Origin: Chinchilla lanigera | Taxonomy: Eukaryota > Chordata > Mammalia > Rodentia > Chinchillidae | Assembly (NCBI RefSeq): GCF_000276665.1 | Contig: NW_004955417.1 | Location: forward strand, 20,356,363 to 20,420,362 | Direction: 5' to 3' | Length of the DNA stretch: 64,000 nt | Part shown: positions 22,661 to 33,050 of the stretch, in pieces | Layout of the letters: every line of letters starts with the position of its first letter | Numbering within the stretch: the stretch's first letter is position 1 | Translations under genes and position numbers: made by a program | Notes under the pieces: model-generated | Told to the model about the DNA's origin: nothing | What the model saw: the letters and a program-made list of their open reading frames with translations, nothing else | The model's database searches: none

Positions 22661-23802
22661 GTGAATTACTACATTAATTCTTACAAATATAATTGAGAAG
22701 ATAATTTGCTAAAGGAGTATTCTTTGCTACATGAATTTCTGGGTATGTATGAATGCTACAAAATCCAGTGCTCAATTTGAGGATCTTATACTTTTATTTA
22801 TTGGCCACAACTCAATTGTGAAGTTGTAGTATCTGTGTTCCGCTGAGTCTTCAAGCATAACACTTCCAACTCTAATGTCTTCCTCTTTCACTGAAAATGA
22901 AATGTTCTCTTGCCCTTTTCATTATATTATACTTTCCCTAACAATCTAATCCTACAAACTCCTGATAATTTTAGAATACTTTTCTGCCCCCTTATATGTA
23001 ACTAGTTGTTTTAGACTTTGAAGTGATCTGTTAATAACATTTCTTACGATAATCTCACTAAATATGTTAGAACTCAGCATACAGGTAATGAGTCAGTCAC
23101 TCTGAGGAAGATTTAAACTTCGTTTAAACTTCGCAGACCCCTTTTCCATTTCCCCATCAATGCTTGGTAAAGCATTCCCTCGCATGTTCTTTCTTCTTGA
23201 TATACAATAATGTATTTAATATCCTTTTTTTTTAAAATTCTACAAGTCTATTGTCATAGTTGACTTGTTTCACTTACAGTCATGTTTTCTTAGAGCCATG
23301 GTAAGCTCTTTCAACTTTCAAACTAAGGCCCTTCCTGGCCTTTCTGTGAATACCTGCAGAATTTTCTATGTACTACATTGCTTCCCATTGCTTCTGTTCC
23401 AAAACCTTACTATTTTCATTTTTTAAAAGCTTTAAGATATGGCGAAGCCTGTAGTAGGCATGAACATGCTTCTATGTTAAGTTTTTCCTGTACAACAGGT
23501 GTGTGTGCTAAGGGTAGTTCTATCTATTAGGATCACAGGCGTTAAAGACCAAACGCCTTAAACGCACAGTCTAGGTGAGAAAACAATGAGGAAATGACAA
23601 TTTCAAGAGCATTTCTTTAGAGTCTTAGAAGTAGATTATTTGTTTCTAAGTGCCATGTTTGGGCCTTCACAGGGGTTGATTGCATTTTTTTCTTTATACA
23701 TTGTACTTTCTTGCTTATTCATGTACATCATGGATTTTTGTTGTTAAAAACTGAAGTATTTTGATACATTGGGGTAACTCCAGAAGTGAGAGTCTCTCCC
23801 CT
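22661..23802. other. Unassigned DNA
   Basis: No gene or recognisable repeat. A TTTAAACTTCG unit is tandemly duplicated near 23,113-23,133. Confidence 0.5.
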
Positions 23803-23992
23803 CTTCATCTTTTTCTTTTCTTTTCTTTTTTTGGTCTTTTTGAGACAGGGTCTTGCTATGCAGTTCAGGCTGGCCTTGAGCTCACTTTGTAGCCTAGGCT
23901 GGCCTCGAATTCACAACGATCTTCCTGCCTCAGCCTCCCCAGTGCTGGGATTACAGGCGTGTGCCACCATGCCTGGCTCCCCACTTCATCTT
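23803..23992 (-). mobile_element. B1 SINE (antisense), nearly full length
   Basis: The core 23,812-23,983 is an antisense B1, a 7SL RNA-derived SINE. It shows a T-rich tail, TTTTTGAGACAGGGTCTTGC, CTGGCCTTGAGCTCACTTTG, TAGCCTAGGCTGGCCTCGAA (the duplicated segment typical of rodent B1) and GTGCTGGGATTACAGGCGTG. It is flanked by a short CTTCATCTT duplication (23,803-23,811 and 23,984-23,992). Divergence is modest. The 111-codon plus-strand frame over it is a translated SINE. Confidence 0.93.
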
Positions 23993-25722
23993 ATTATTGG
24001 TCCTTCCTGTACTTGTTATTTATTTTGTGACCTTTGTGAAATAATTTATTCATGTCTGTGTCTTTTCTCACATGTGGCCTTGGTGTTCGAGTCTTTTTGT
24101 AGTCAGCTAGATATTGGGTAGAGATTTATGTAAACATAAAGTAGTTCAAGTTAGTTCAGCTCTCTAACAGCCTTTGCTTTCTGGTTGAAAGTCATGCAAA
24201 CACCAGACTTTCAGGGACGTGGTTCTTTCCTGAGTGGGCCTACTGGTTTGCACATGTGTGTGGCCTTCTGGATTCTCAAGAATGTGTTGGAGCTTTTCAG
24301 ACCATTTATTACTTGGAACATCTTATTCCTCGGAATTTCCTCCTAAAAGGAAGGAAGAACCCTTTGCTTAGCCGATCATTTGCTCCGAGCTTTACCCATG
24401 GAAGGAAGCCAAGGCTAGTGGGTCAGTCCGTAAATGTTTTTCCAAATATCCCACATAGCTGTCTCCACCTGGAAAAATTCCTACTTCGTCAAGGTGAAGA
24501 AAGCCGTTCGAGCTCATGCTTCGGGGAGCTATCAGTTAGGTCAAAACACACAACCAAAATTATTTCAAAATGAGGACTGTTCTGTTCTCTCTAATTCTGA
24601 TATGGATGTCAGGACGAGAACTAGGTAGTTCTCATTAGAGATAACTATAGTACCATGGATGACCTAGGATGGGCAACAGGATGAGTTAAAATGACACAGA
24701 GTTTTCAGCTACTCTTTACATTGAAGATTTTTCCTACTTAAGCTCTGTCCTCTTTACTGCAAACAATGAGTGCTTACAACTCCAAAACATTGATTTTATC
24801 AGTTTTTCATGAAATTCTTACATTGCGTTTTTGAGAGATAAAGTTTTTGATTGCTTCACTATGACATTTTCATTATTAACATTGGAAAGAGCCAATACGA
24901 TCTTGTGATTAAACTGAATCTAAGAGAACGCACAGGAGTTAGTGAGGAAGTTAAGAGAACAGTGCAGGTGGGAAAACCGTACCCAAACTCTGGAAATGGG
25001 GAGCGTGGCAGTGGTGGGAAACATCCTCGGTGCAGCAGTGCTGGCTTATATGGTGCAATTGAAATTTAAAAAAATATATATTGTATAGTAGATGGGCCAG
25101 GTACTCAGAGCCACAGTATAATACTTGAATTTATTTTGGGGAATAAGGAGCTTATAATTTAAAGCAAATTTCTTTAATCATTTCTGTAAACTATGGGAAA
25201 TGAATGGTTTGAGAATAACTTTTGGGAAGACACGTGGCAAAGGAAATAATAAAAACATCAAATCCATAAGAGAGAGGATGAATGGAGCTGAGGAAGTAGC
25301 TATTGAAAAGGATCGCGTACAGAGGCTGCAAGGCGTAGTACTGAGCGGGAAAACTTGTAAGCCTGAATCTCCAGTCATCTCGGTGGAGAGCCGAGGAAAG
25401 GTGTATTGAAAAACGGAAGGGTGGGAAAATATTTAGGATCATGCTGATATTTGGCTTCAGAAAATCCAAGAGACACAGATGTCATTCACTGAGATGAACC
25501 TTATCGGACATGAGGTATATTTGGAGAAGAGAAAAAAAAAAAAAATGAGCTCATGTTTGGACCTTAAGGAATTGAAGCTGACTGTGAGCTGTACAGAAGT
25601 GATGTTCAGCAGATCCTCAGACACAGACTTAGTCTTCAACTGGAAATTTAAAGCAGCCAACACATGTTTGGGATGGCCAGGTGTACACATAAACAATAAA
25701 ATACCCCTAGGAATATAAAAAG
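23993..25722. other. Unassigned DNA, less AT-rich
   Basis: No exon structure or protein family is recognisable. The segment from about 24,180 to 24,620 is relatively GC-rich and free of repeats I recognise. Its 105-codon open frame has no known motif. Confidence 0.45.
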
Positions 25723-25909
25723 TCTATAGACATTGATTTTTTTTTGCTTTTTGTTTTTGTTTTTTTTTTTTCTGGTACCTGGAATCAAACTCAAGACCTT
25801 GCGCTTGCCAGGCAGGCGCTCTGCCACTGAGCTAAATCCCCAGCCCCTGTTGTTGTTGTTGTTGTTATTGTTTTGTTTGTTTTTTTTCTGAAAAATCTAT
25901 AGACATTGA
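25723..25909 (-). mobile_element. ID SINE (antisense) with TSD and extra A/C-rich head sequence
   Basis: The ID core 25,737-25,847 reads T-rich tail, CTGGTACCTGGAATCAAACT, CCTTGCGCTTGCCAGGCAGG and GAGCTAAATCCCCAGCCCC. A 14-nt target-site duplication, TCTATAGACATTGA, brackets it (25,723-25,736 and 25,896-25,909). Between the ID 5' end and the right duplication lie about 48 extra bases, a TGTTGTTGTTG-type run, which on the element strand is an A/C-rich leader. The TSD therefore encloses more than the SINE. Confidence 0.92.
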
Positions 25910-25955
25910 AAAAGGAGCACAAAAGGATGATTAAAGATACAATAGAACACATTCA
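25910..25955. other. Short unassigned spacer
   Basis: I see no feature in this short stretch. Confidence 0.5.
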
Positions 25956-26026
25956 TTAACAATTAATTAGACAAATTATTAGTACAATTAGTAATTCTAC
26001 TAATAATTTGTCTAATTAATTGTTAA
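25956..26026. repeat. 29-bp perfect inverted repeat (hairpin)
   Basis: The arm at 25,956-25,984 (ends TTAACAATTAATTAGACAAA with ATTATTAGTA following) is the exact reverse complement of 25,998-26,026, separated by a 13-nt loop. All 29 pairs match. The arms are about 80 percent A/T. An ATTAGTACAATTA word from the loop side recurs just to the right (near 26,029), so palindrome and direct repeat are intermixed. Nothing marks it as a known transposon end. Confidence 0.95.
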
Positions 26027-27199
26027 ATATTAGTACAATTATTAGTACAAAACAATAGCTTCTCTTAAGCTGTTCCTCTGTACTACAAATGACAACTGGA
26101 TCCTGTTCAAAATCGGTATCATTTGAATTTATAATTAAAAGGAGTTAATGACATTTTTCCAAAAGATAATTGTTTTAATAGAAACAATTCCATGCCCATT
26201 TAAAAACCATTTCCTCATAAAAATCTCAACTAGGAATGTATATAGATAGCAACACTGCTCTATAAAGGCACAGATAGGGAACATTTTAGCTCTCAATTCA
26301 CACTACCTTTCATATGCAGTAATTTGTGACCTTTATAGTTCAAATACTACAACCAACAATACAGAAAGGAATTAGCATGACCATGTTTCACAAAACTTCT
26401 TCTGTATGGATGCTAAAAGTTTATTTCCAATAATTTTCAGCTATTGTCAAATATACTTTTGATAATTTTTCAGTATTTTGAAAGCAATTCCTTAACTCAA
26501 CCAAACCTACTAAACAGAGAGAAGGCTACATTAGTTCTTCAGGCCAAAGTTTCCTGATCCCTGGTCTGGATCCTAGGAGCTACATAATGATTTTCTCAAA
26601 ATTGTGTATGTTCGCAACCAACCAAAGGGTGAAGTCGGGTCTTCTGGACCCCAAAGCCCAAATGTTGGAGCACTGAGCTTTATCTCTCAGCTTTTATTCC
26701 TCTTACTTGGCACAGGTTGATAGATTTTTATTTGTTTGTTCTGATTATGATGGTTCTTAGGTGAGAACAGTTTGTGGCATAGCTAGATGCATGAATGTAT
26801 GGATGGAAATATTCACACCACTTCTACGGAAGGAGGACACTAAGAAGTAAGACTAAACATGACAATTTTTTCCTAACTTTTTCATAACAGTGCATTATAA
26901 GGGCCTAAGTTAATTCATTGCTATTGACTTAACTCACACTATTTATGTATAACCAGTTTTGACCTCCACACCAACTTTAATGCTTCACAAAGGAGCATGA
27001 TTTAACACATACATGTACATAAAATATTTACTAATAAAAATAATATATTTTATTAATAAAATGAGAATAATTTATAATAATGTTATAAAAATTTGAAAAA
27101 TGTATTTTTCCTGCATCCTCTATTTCTTTATGCTAGTTTTCAAATATGCCTAAGTCTTCAACAGAATAGTTTCTTTTTAATTTTTAAGTAAATCATGAT
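26027..27199. other. Mostly unassigned DNA
   Basis: No gene. A heavily decayed antisense ID may lie at 26,620-26,695. The rest shows nothing I can name. Confidence 0.5.
26620..26695 (-). mobile_element. Decayed ID-like SINE (antisense)
   Basis: GAGCACTGAGCTTTATCTCTCAGC near 26,669 resembles the antisense ID head, with TCTGGACCCCAAAGCCC before it. The match is weak. Confidence 0.35.
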
Positions 27200-27425
27200 A
27201 TTATACTGTAACAGTTAAGAGAATAGGCTCTGCAGTTAACCAAAATAGGTATAGAATTCAGGTAGACCCCCTTACTATCTTACCTTGACATTTTACAAAT
27301 CTGTGAATTATTTTCCTTTTCTTTGCATGGCATTAACTTTTGCTCGCCCATAAGGTACTGTTAATTAGAATAGTTAATATCAATTAATTATTTAGAACTG
27401 TTTAAGGACATTTAAGTTAAATTTG
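27200..27425 (+). mobile_element. MIR SINE relic, nearly full length
   Basis: Blocks in MIR order: ACAGTTAAGAGAATAGGCTCTG near 27,211, GAATTCAGGTAGACCCCCTTACT near 27,255, TTACCTTGACATTTTACAAATCTG near 27,281, and TTTAGAACTGTTTAAGGACA near 27,391 as the 3' part. Diverged throughout but colinear over about 220 nt. Confidence 0.7.
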
Positions 27426-30400
27426 AAGAATTCAGTAAGCTTTTAGCATATATTTTAATTAGTGACTTAAACATCATTAGCATGCTTATTTTTATGGTCT
27501 ATTTTATCTGACCAATGAATATGTTACGGGAAAAATAATTGGTAGTTAATAAAGATTCCAAATAAATTGGTTAATGCACTACAAAAGTAGTTTTTCAATC
27601 ACACAAATAATTTGTATTGAAAATCAGATCATAAAAGATACTTCTACTAGCAGAAATAAACTAACTTTACAGTTGAAATGGTATTCTAAATGATATGTTT
27701 TAAAGAATAAGCATCCCTTTTTCTGCTAGAAAGGTGTACTTATATCCATCCACAGAAAGGTACTTATTTATACTGAGTTAGCATGGCCCACACAGCTCGC
27801 AAAGCTCCTGGGGGGAAGGATGGTGAGAGGGTGGAGAAATACAGATGAGACAGAAGCCCAGGTCACGTGTAGCCCTCTGTCCAGATGGGAGAAAAGGAAC
27901 TGCTCAGCCACCACAGCACATTTATTTATGCATGGCACGTTGGTGTCACGTGACACCCTTTTTGCCTAGTAACCCATTGCTTGGATTATCTGGGGGGTGG
28001 TTAACGTTCTCTGGACTGAAGCAGTTTGTTCATGTGGCTTACCTATTCCCTCACATGTGATAAATTTCCAGCTTCAGGTTCTCCCTACATTGATAAAGAT
28101 ATAGGTCATTGATAGAGATGTAACATCTATTACTTGCCTTTTTCCTTCACCGAAATAAACGTTATTATTACACTGCATCTTTTAATCTTTTCTATGTGTA
28201 TGGAAAATTATTATTTAGCATTATATAGTGGAATTTTGGTTCAGACACTTAATTCATCACATGATTCTGGAAAAGATGGCCAAGTTGGTGTTCATCACCC
28301 TGTGCAGCATTCACAAACAATAAACAAAACATTGCCAAAAACTTCTGTTTTCAAACCAAATTGTTCACAAGCAAAAAATATTTATCATCTGAGATACCAC
28401 TATAGTTAATTTTGAAATTTAAAACTACAATAATGTACATTGTCTTATTTTCGGCCATTTAACTTTTTCTATTGTGAATTGTATCTACAGTATACCTATA
28501 TTAAGCAAATATATCCACAGAAATACTATTTATTCTCTTTGGTATGAAAATGTGTTGGTTGGTTTTATTCATTTGATCAGTTTTACTAAGGATTACATAG
28601 CTTAATAAAAGAACATCCAATATATCCAATATATATATTTTATATATATATTCCTTGTGATGATTATTTATCCAGGATCTCTATGAAAAACATATTAATG
28701 GGTAGACCTTTTCCAGTTATGCATTCATAAGTGTAGTAAGATTCAACAATTTTTAATTTAATTTTAGAGATGGTTGAATGTTTTACAAAGAAATGGAAAA
28801 AATCTCGATTAGTTTAATAAGCATTTTTTCTCAAATCAAACTTTTTTCTCTAGTGAATTAGATGTAAATACCTATTATCACAAATGATGAAAGTTTCTCT
28901 TGGTGGATTTAATCAATATTTTCAGAGGGAAAAGGAATATGTACCCAAATGTAAAACTAACCTTTCACTAAATCAGAGACAAATCTAATAATGTTCACAG
29001 CATAGAATTTAATAATTATTACTTAAAATATTAAGACAACGACTATCCTAATTTATGTCTGATTATATGATGTAAGTTAGTAAGATTTGGAATGTTGACT
29101 CAGACACATGGTCTATTTAATAAAGTAGACTTTTACCAGTGTAGTCCAATAACAGAATTTTACATGAAACAATTTTTCTCAAAACTTCAGTTGCATAGGA
29201 AAAACTTGGCCAATTGCTTTTAAAAAGTGAATATTCATGATCCTCACTCTCAGATATTTATTTTCCTGTGGGTTTGCATTGGGGCAGGAGCTGGACTTTT
29301 CATGAGAACTCGAGAAACTTAAGTGCAGATCGTGCTCTGGCATTACTTTGAAATTCAGTGTGTCTATTCCCTTCTCTGGTCCTTTGCACTTCTGTGGCAT
29401 CTTCGATGAAGAGCGAATATGTAGTTTATTATTTTAATCCGTATTTCTGGTAACAAACAATGTGATCTTTTCATGTTTAGAGAAACATTTATATTGTCTT
29501 TACACTTTGATACTGAGATTGACTCTGTGAGCAAATTATCAAAGAAAGGAATTTTACGAATTACTCAAAATAGTTTGCAGTCTCTTGTTTGTCAAATTTT
29601 GTTCAAAAATTCTCATGTGTGGCCTATTTTAAAATTTGTTACTTGTATTTATTCACTCGTGTTGTTTCTGTATAAGTTATTCATAATTATTCCAGTTCCT
29701 TCTGAAAAATAATTACTGTAGACCCGTAACATACCAACACAATTATGGAGTTACTGAGATTATAACAATAAATGAAGTTCTCTTCTTAAATATGCTCTTG
29801 TAGAGTATATATACTATGCCATGAGAAAACAAGACAGGCTATAAACAGATAAATTAAAGATATAAACACTTCAGAGAAGAAAGAGAAAGTTGATTGTGAT
29901 ACAAGTGGTGTGAGGGAATACCATTTCAGTGACAGTAAGTCATTTAAAACTTTGGTCTTATCGTGTGTGAGAGGGGGAAACACTTGACTCTAGAACAGAC
30001 AGATAGAATGGCTGATGTCTTAGCTTCCTGCATGGAGAATCACAAGTTGCAGACAAGGAAGGAAGCTGGAAAACTGGCCTGAGAGCTTCTGTGATGGCTG
30101 AGTGAGAACTGACATTGTTGGAGGCCAGGGGAGTTTCTGCTGTGACTGGAAATGGTTGGATTCTGGATTTATTTTCAGGGTAGTGTTGACAGTCTTTTCT
30201 GATGGATTAGATAGCAAATGCTGAAAGAAATAGGACAAAAACAATTGAAAAATATGAGTAGAGAAATTAAAAGAATATATTTCTATTTACTAAGAAATAT
30301 AGCAGAAGTGTGTTAAAGATAGAGAAATGATAGTTATTTTACATATGTTGAGATACCTACAGATGTAATGTTAGATATCTATGTAAACGTGGCTGTGAAA

Positions 30401-31089
30401 GTTTCACACCATATATGAGTATATAGTTCATAATACTAAACCTGAGTTTATTATTTTATATGACCTTCAATATACAAATATATATTAGCTATAATTGGTA
30501 ATTTATAAAACTAATAAATACCTGCTTTTAAGACCGGATGCTCAGGTAGCCACGTTTTAAAACTCTGTATCCAAATAAATTTGTATTAGCTTCTACCTTT
30601 TGCTTTTGACACTAATCTCTATACCAACAAAAGTACAAAATTTTCACCCTTCATTCTTCCTTTTTTCATTTTTCCTAGAACAAATACACACACACACACA
30701 TACACACATATTATTCATCATATATTAATATATTTTTGAATGGCATTTTCACAATTAACATTGTTTTTTAAATATTGTACTCTATTAAATTATAATTAGC
30801 TAGATATACAAAACAATATAAAATAGATCTTTAAATTATGTTTGCGTTCATAGGTGACTATTATTGACAAGAAGCAAAAGGTATCCACCTAAATTGACAG
30901 TATGGATTTATCTTTTCCATTCCCACATATTGGCCTAGTTTTCAGAGAACAGTTGTAATACTTTTATTTATCTGTGAAAGAGCACAGACTTTTGGATGCT
31001 TGTGTAATAGGGTTATAGAAATGTTTTGCTTGCGAGCAGAGCAAAATCTTTTTAAACTCAGCAGCAACAGCTACTATTTTCTGAAGGGT
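27426..31089. other. Unassigned AT-rich DNA
   Basis: No gene or RNA gene is visible in this 3.7-kb stretch. It holds a TATATA-rich run near 28,620-28,660 and a CA repeat. Open frames on both strands are of chance length. It is one of the largest repeat-poor parts of the window. Confidence 0.5.
30684..30709 (+). repeat. (CA)n microsatellite
   Basis: A short CA run with one interruption. Confidence 0.93.
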
Positions 31090-31255
31090 ACTGCATACTA
31101 GGCATTTTGGTAAGAGCTTCTTGTGAACTATCTCATAAGATCCTCACAAAATCCTATAAGCCTTATTCTATTACCATTCATTTTCCAAATGATAAGGGAA
31201 AGGAGGCATTGAGAAGATATGGAGTCATGCTAACACGCAATTAAAAGGTATGGCC
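31090..31255 (-). mobile_element. MIR SINE (antisense)
   Basis: The block order CTAGGCATTTTGGTAAGAGC, ATCTCATAAGATCCTCACAAA, TTATTCTATTACCATTCATTTTCC and GATAAGGGAAAGGAGGCATTGAG is a classic antisense MIR. It ends close to the LTR at 31,262. Confidence 0.8.
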
Positions 31256-31261
31256 GGTTGT

Positions 31262-31481
31262 CTTAATTTATTTTCTATTGCTATAACAGAATACTTCAGA
31301 CTATGCAGTGTATAAAGGAAAGATGTTTATTTTGGCTTATGACTGTGGAAACTGAAATGTCCAAGTTGGGGCAGTCCAAGTCCAAGTTGGTGTGTGTGCA
31401 GGGTTCGTGCTGCATCAACTCATGGGGAAAGCAGAAGGGGAAGTGGTCACTCGGAAAGAGACACGACAAAAGTGACCCCCC
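31262..31481 (-). mobile_element. LTR-type repeat (antisense), truncated by another LTR
   Basis: The order TTATTTTCTATTGCTATAAC, AGAATACTTCAGACTATGCAG, TTTATTTTGGCTTATGACTG and CTCATGGGGAAAGCAGAAGG is the antisense of a MaLR-type LTR 3' part. It stops at about 31,481 where a second antisense LTR starts, so this older LTR appears to be interrupted. The 86-codon and 78-codon frames on the two strands over it are not genes. Confidence 0.6.
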
Positions 31482-31890
31482 TGCTGTTTTAGTTACTTTC
31501 CTCCTTGCTAAGACAAAATACCTGACACTCAAAGTTAAAAGAGGAAAAGCTTATTTGGTTTAACGTTTGCAGATGATTCAGTCCCTAGTAGTCTGGCTCT
31601 AAGGCAGGGTGGCACGGTAGGGGGACATCACAGAGAAGAAATAGTCCATAGCAAGCAGGCAGGGGAGAGCACATTACCCATCTTTCTGTCCCTTATAGTT
31701 TATGCAATCTAGCTGCCCCAGGGTGGGTGTAGCACTCACACCATTAGCCCTGGCCAGAACTATGAGAAAGCAATCAATGGACTGATAGGGTAATCACACA
31801 CCCTTGATCACAGCACCACACACTCTAGATCCAGCCACCTCTCAGCCTGCCCTGGCACTGCCTGCATGAGGCTTTGGCAGGAGATCTAGA
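31482..31890 (-). mobile_element. ERVL-MaLR-like solo LTR (antisense)
   Basis: It begins TTTTAGTTACTTTCCTCCTT with GCTAAGACAAAATACCTGAC, continues AAAAGCTTATTTGGTTTAACG, TCTGGCTCTAAGGCAGGGTGG and ends near the CCAGCCACCTCTCAGCCTG block. The first block is the reverse complement of the 3' terminus of the sense LTR at 12,825-13,200, which ties the two into one family. No internal retroviral region is present. Confidence 0.7.
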
Positions 31891-32332
31891 CACAGCCAGA
31901 ACACTTGCTGTGTACCAATTGAGTCTTTTGGTCACTAACCCTGTTCCATGCAAATCCAACAAGGAACATAATTTTTCCTTCATGGTTTTTACCCAAATAC
32001 TAAAGAATCTACCAGGTTTCCCGCCTCAGGTCTTTACATGTTTGGTCTCTCTCAAATTCTAGATAGATGACAGATAGATTAGCTTGCTAAACTTCAAGGA
32101 GAGATTTCCTGACCCAGTAACCAAGAGACTTTTGCTCATGCCCCATGTACACAGGTATTATTATTTTTATCATCACTTTACATTCATTTCCTTCATTTGT
32201 AATTTATAAATATATTTATCGATTTTATATGTCTCTTTCTAAAACATGTTTCTATTTTCAATGTTTAATGGTTTTGTGTCACATCCTCCTAATAATCATG
32301 GGGACAATCAATAATTGTTTAATTAATTAATC
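31891..32332. other. Unassigned DNA
   Basis: I see no feature I can name. Confidence 0.5.
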
Positions 32333-32493
32333 AATAGTGCCACTGTTCTCTTTTTTTTGTTTTTTTGTTTTTTTTTTTTTTTTTTTTTTTGGTTTTTCTC
32401 CAGTACCGGGAACCGAACTCACGACCTTGCGCTTGCCGGGCAGGCGCTTTTGCCGCTGAGCTAAATCCCCAGCCCCAATAGTGCCACTGTTCT
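32333..32493 (-). mobile_element. Young ID SINE (antisense) with perfect 17-nt TSD
   Basis: The core 32,350-32,476 reads a long T-rich tail, CTCCAGTACCGGGAACCGAA, CCTTGCGCTTGCCGGGCAGG and GAGCTAAATCCCCAGCCCC. The target-site duplication AATAGTGCCACTGTTCT is perfect (32,333-32,349 and 32,477-32,493). The target AATTAATTAATCAATAG at left fits the T-rich/A-rich nick preference of the L1 endonuclease. This is one of the youngest events in the window. Confidence 0.96.
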
Positions 32494-32950
32494 GTTCTTG
32501 TCATTCTCGCACACCTAACAAATAAGATTTTGTCTTTTTCAGTGCCTGGTATAAAGAAGAACTTAATTTGATTGACAGATGTGTACCAAAGTGCAAGAAA
32601 TAAAACAGGCTTTCTATAAATTAAGTTAGTTCAGTACCTCCTGCTTCAAACAGATTTGTCGTTCTTACTGAAATTAGCTGAAATTACCAGTTAAAAATCT
32701 TTCCTAAAAGCCTCATCATCACCTCATATTCATAATAATTGAAAGCAGACCTGCCAGATGGAACCTAATAGATTCCTCTGATCAAAGAACCTGTTTCTTT
32801 TACTCATTTGCTGTGTCTGAAGCTCTACTTCTGCATCCTCCATATTCCTTTTCCTATCAGCCCCTACAGCCCTAAACACTTTATCCACTCATTTGTCCCC
32901 AAACCTCTTGAGGAATAAGAATGTACAGACAAATAAATCAAACTTTATAT
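32494..32950. other. Unassigned DNA
   Basis: A TGCCTGGTATAAAGAAG word near 32,543 hints at an L2/MIR 3' end, but it is too short to call. Confidence 0.45.
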
Positions 32951-33050
32951 CTGGCATGGGATACAACTCAGAGACACAAGCGCCTGCCTGGCAAAAGCAA
33001 GGTCTTGAGTTTGATTTCTGGTATCAAAAAAAAAAAAAACAAAAAAAAAC
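32951..33050 (+). mobile_element. ID SINE (sense)
   Basis: CTGGCATGGGATACAACTCAG, CAAGCGCCTGCCTGGCAAAAG and GGTCTTGAGTTTGATTTCTGG followed by an A-rich tail. It has lost some head bases and shows several substitutions, so it is older than the copies with clean duplications. The lysine/asparagine-rich frame through it is a translated SINE tail. Confidence 0.9.

Noticed and set aside
23786..24121. 111-codon plus-strand frame
   Set aside because: Most of it is the translated antisense B1.
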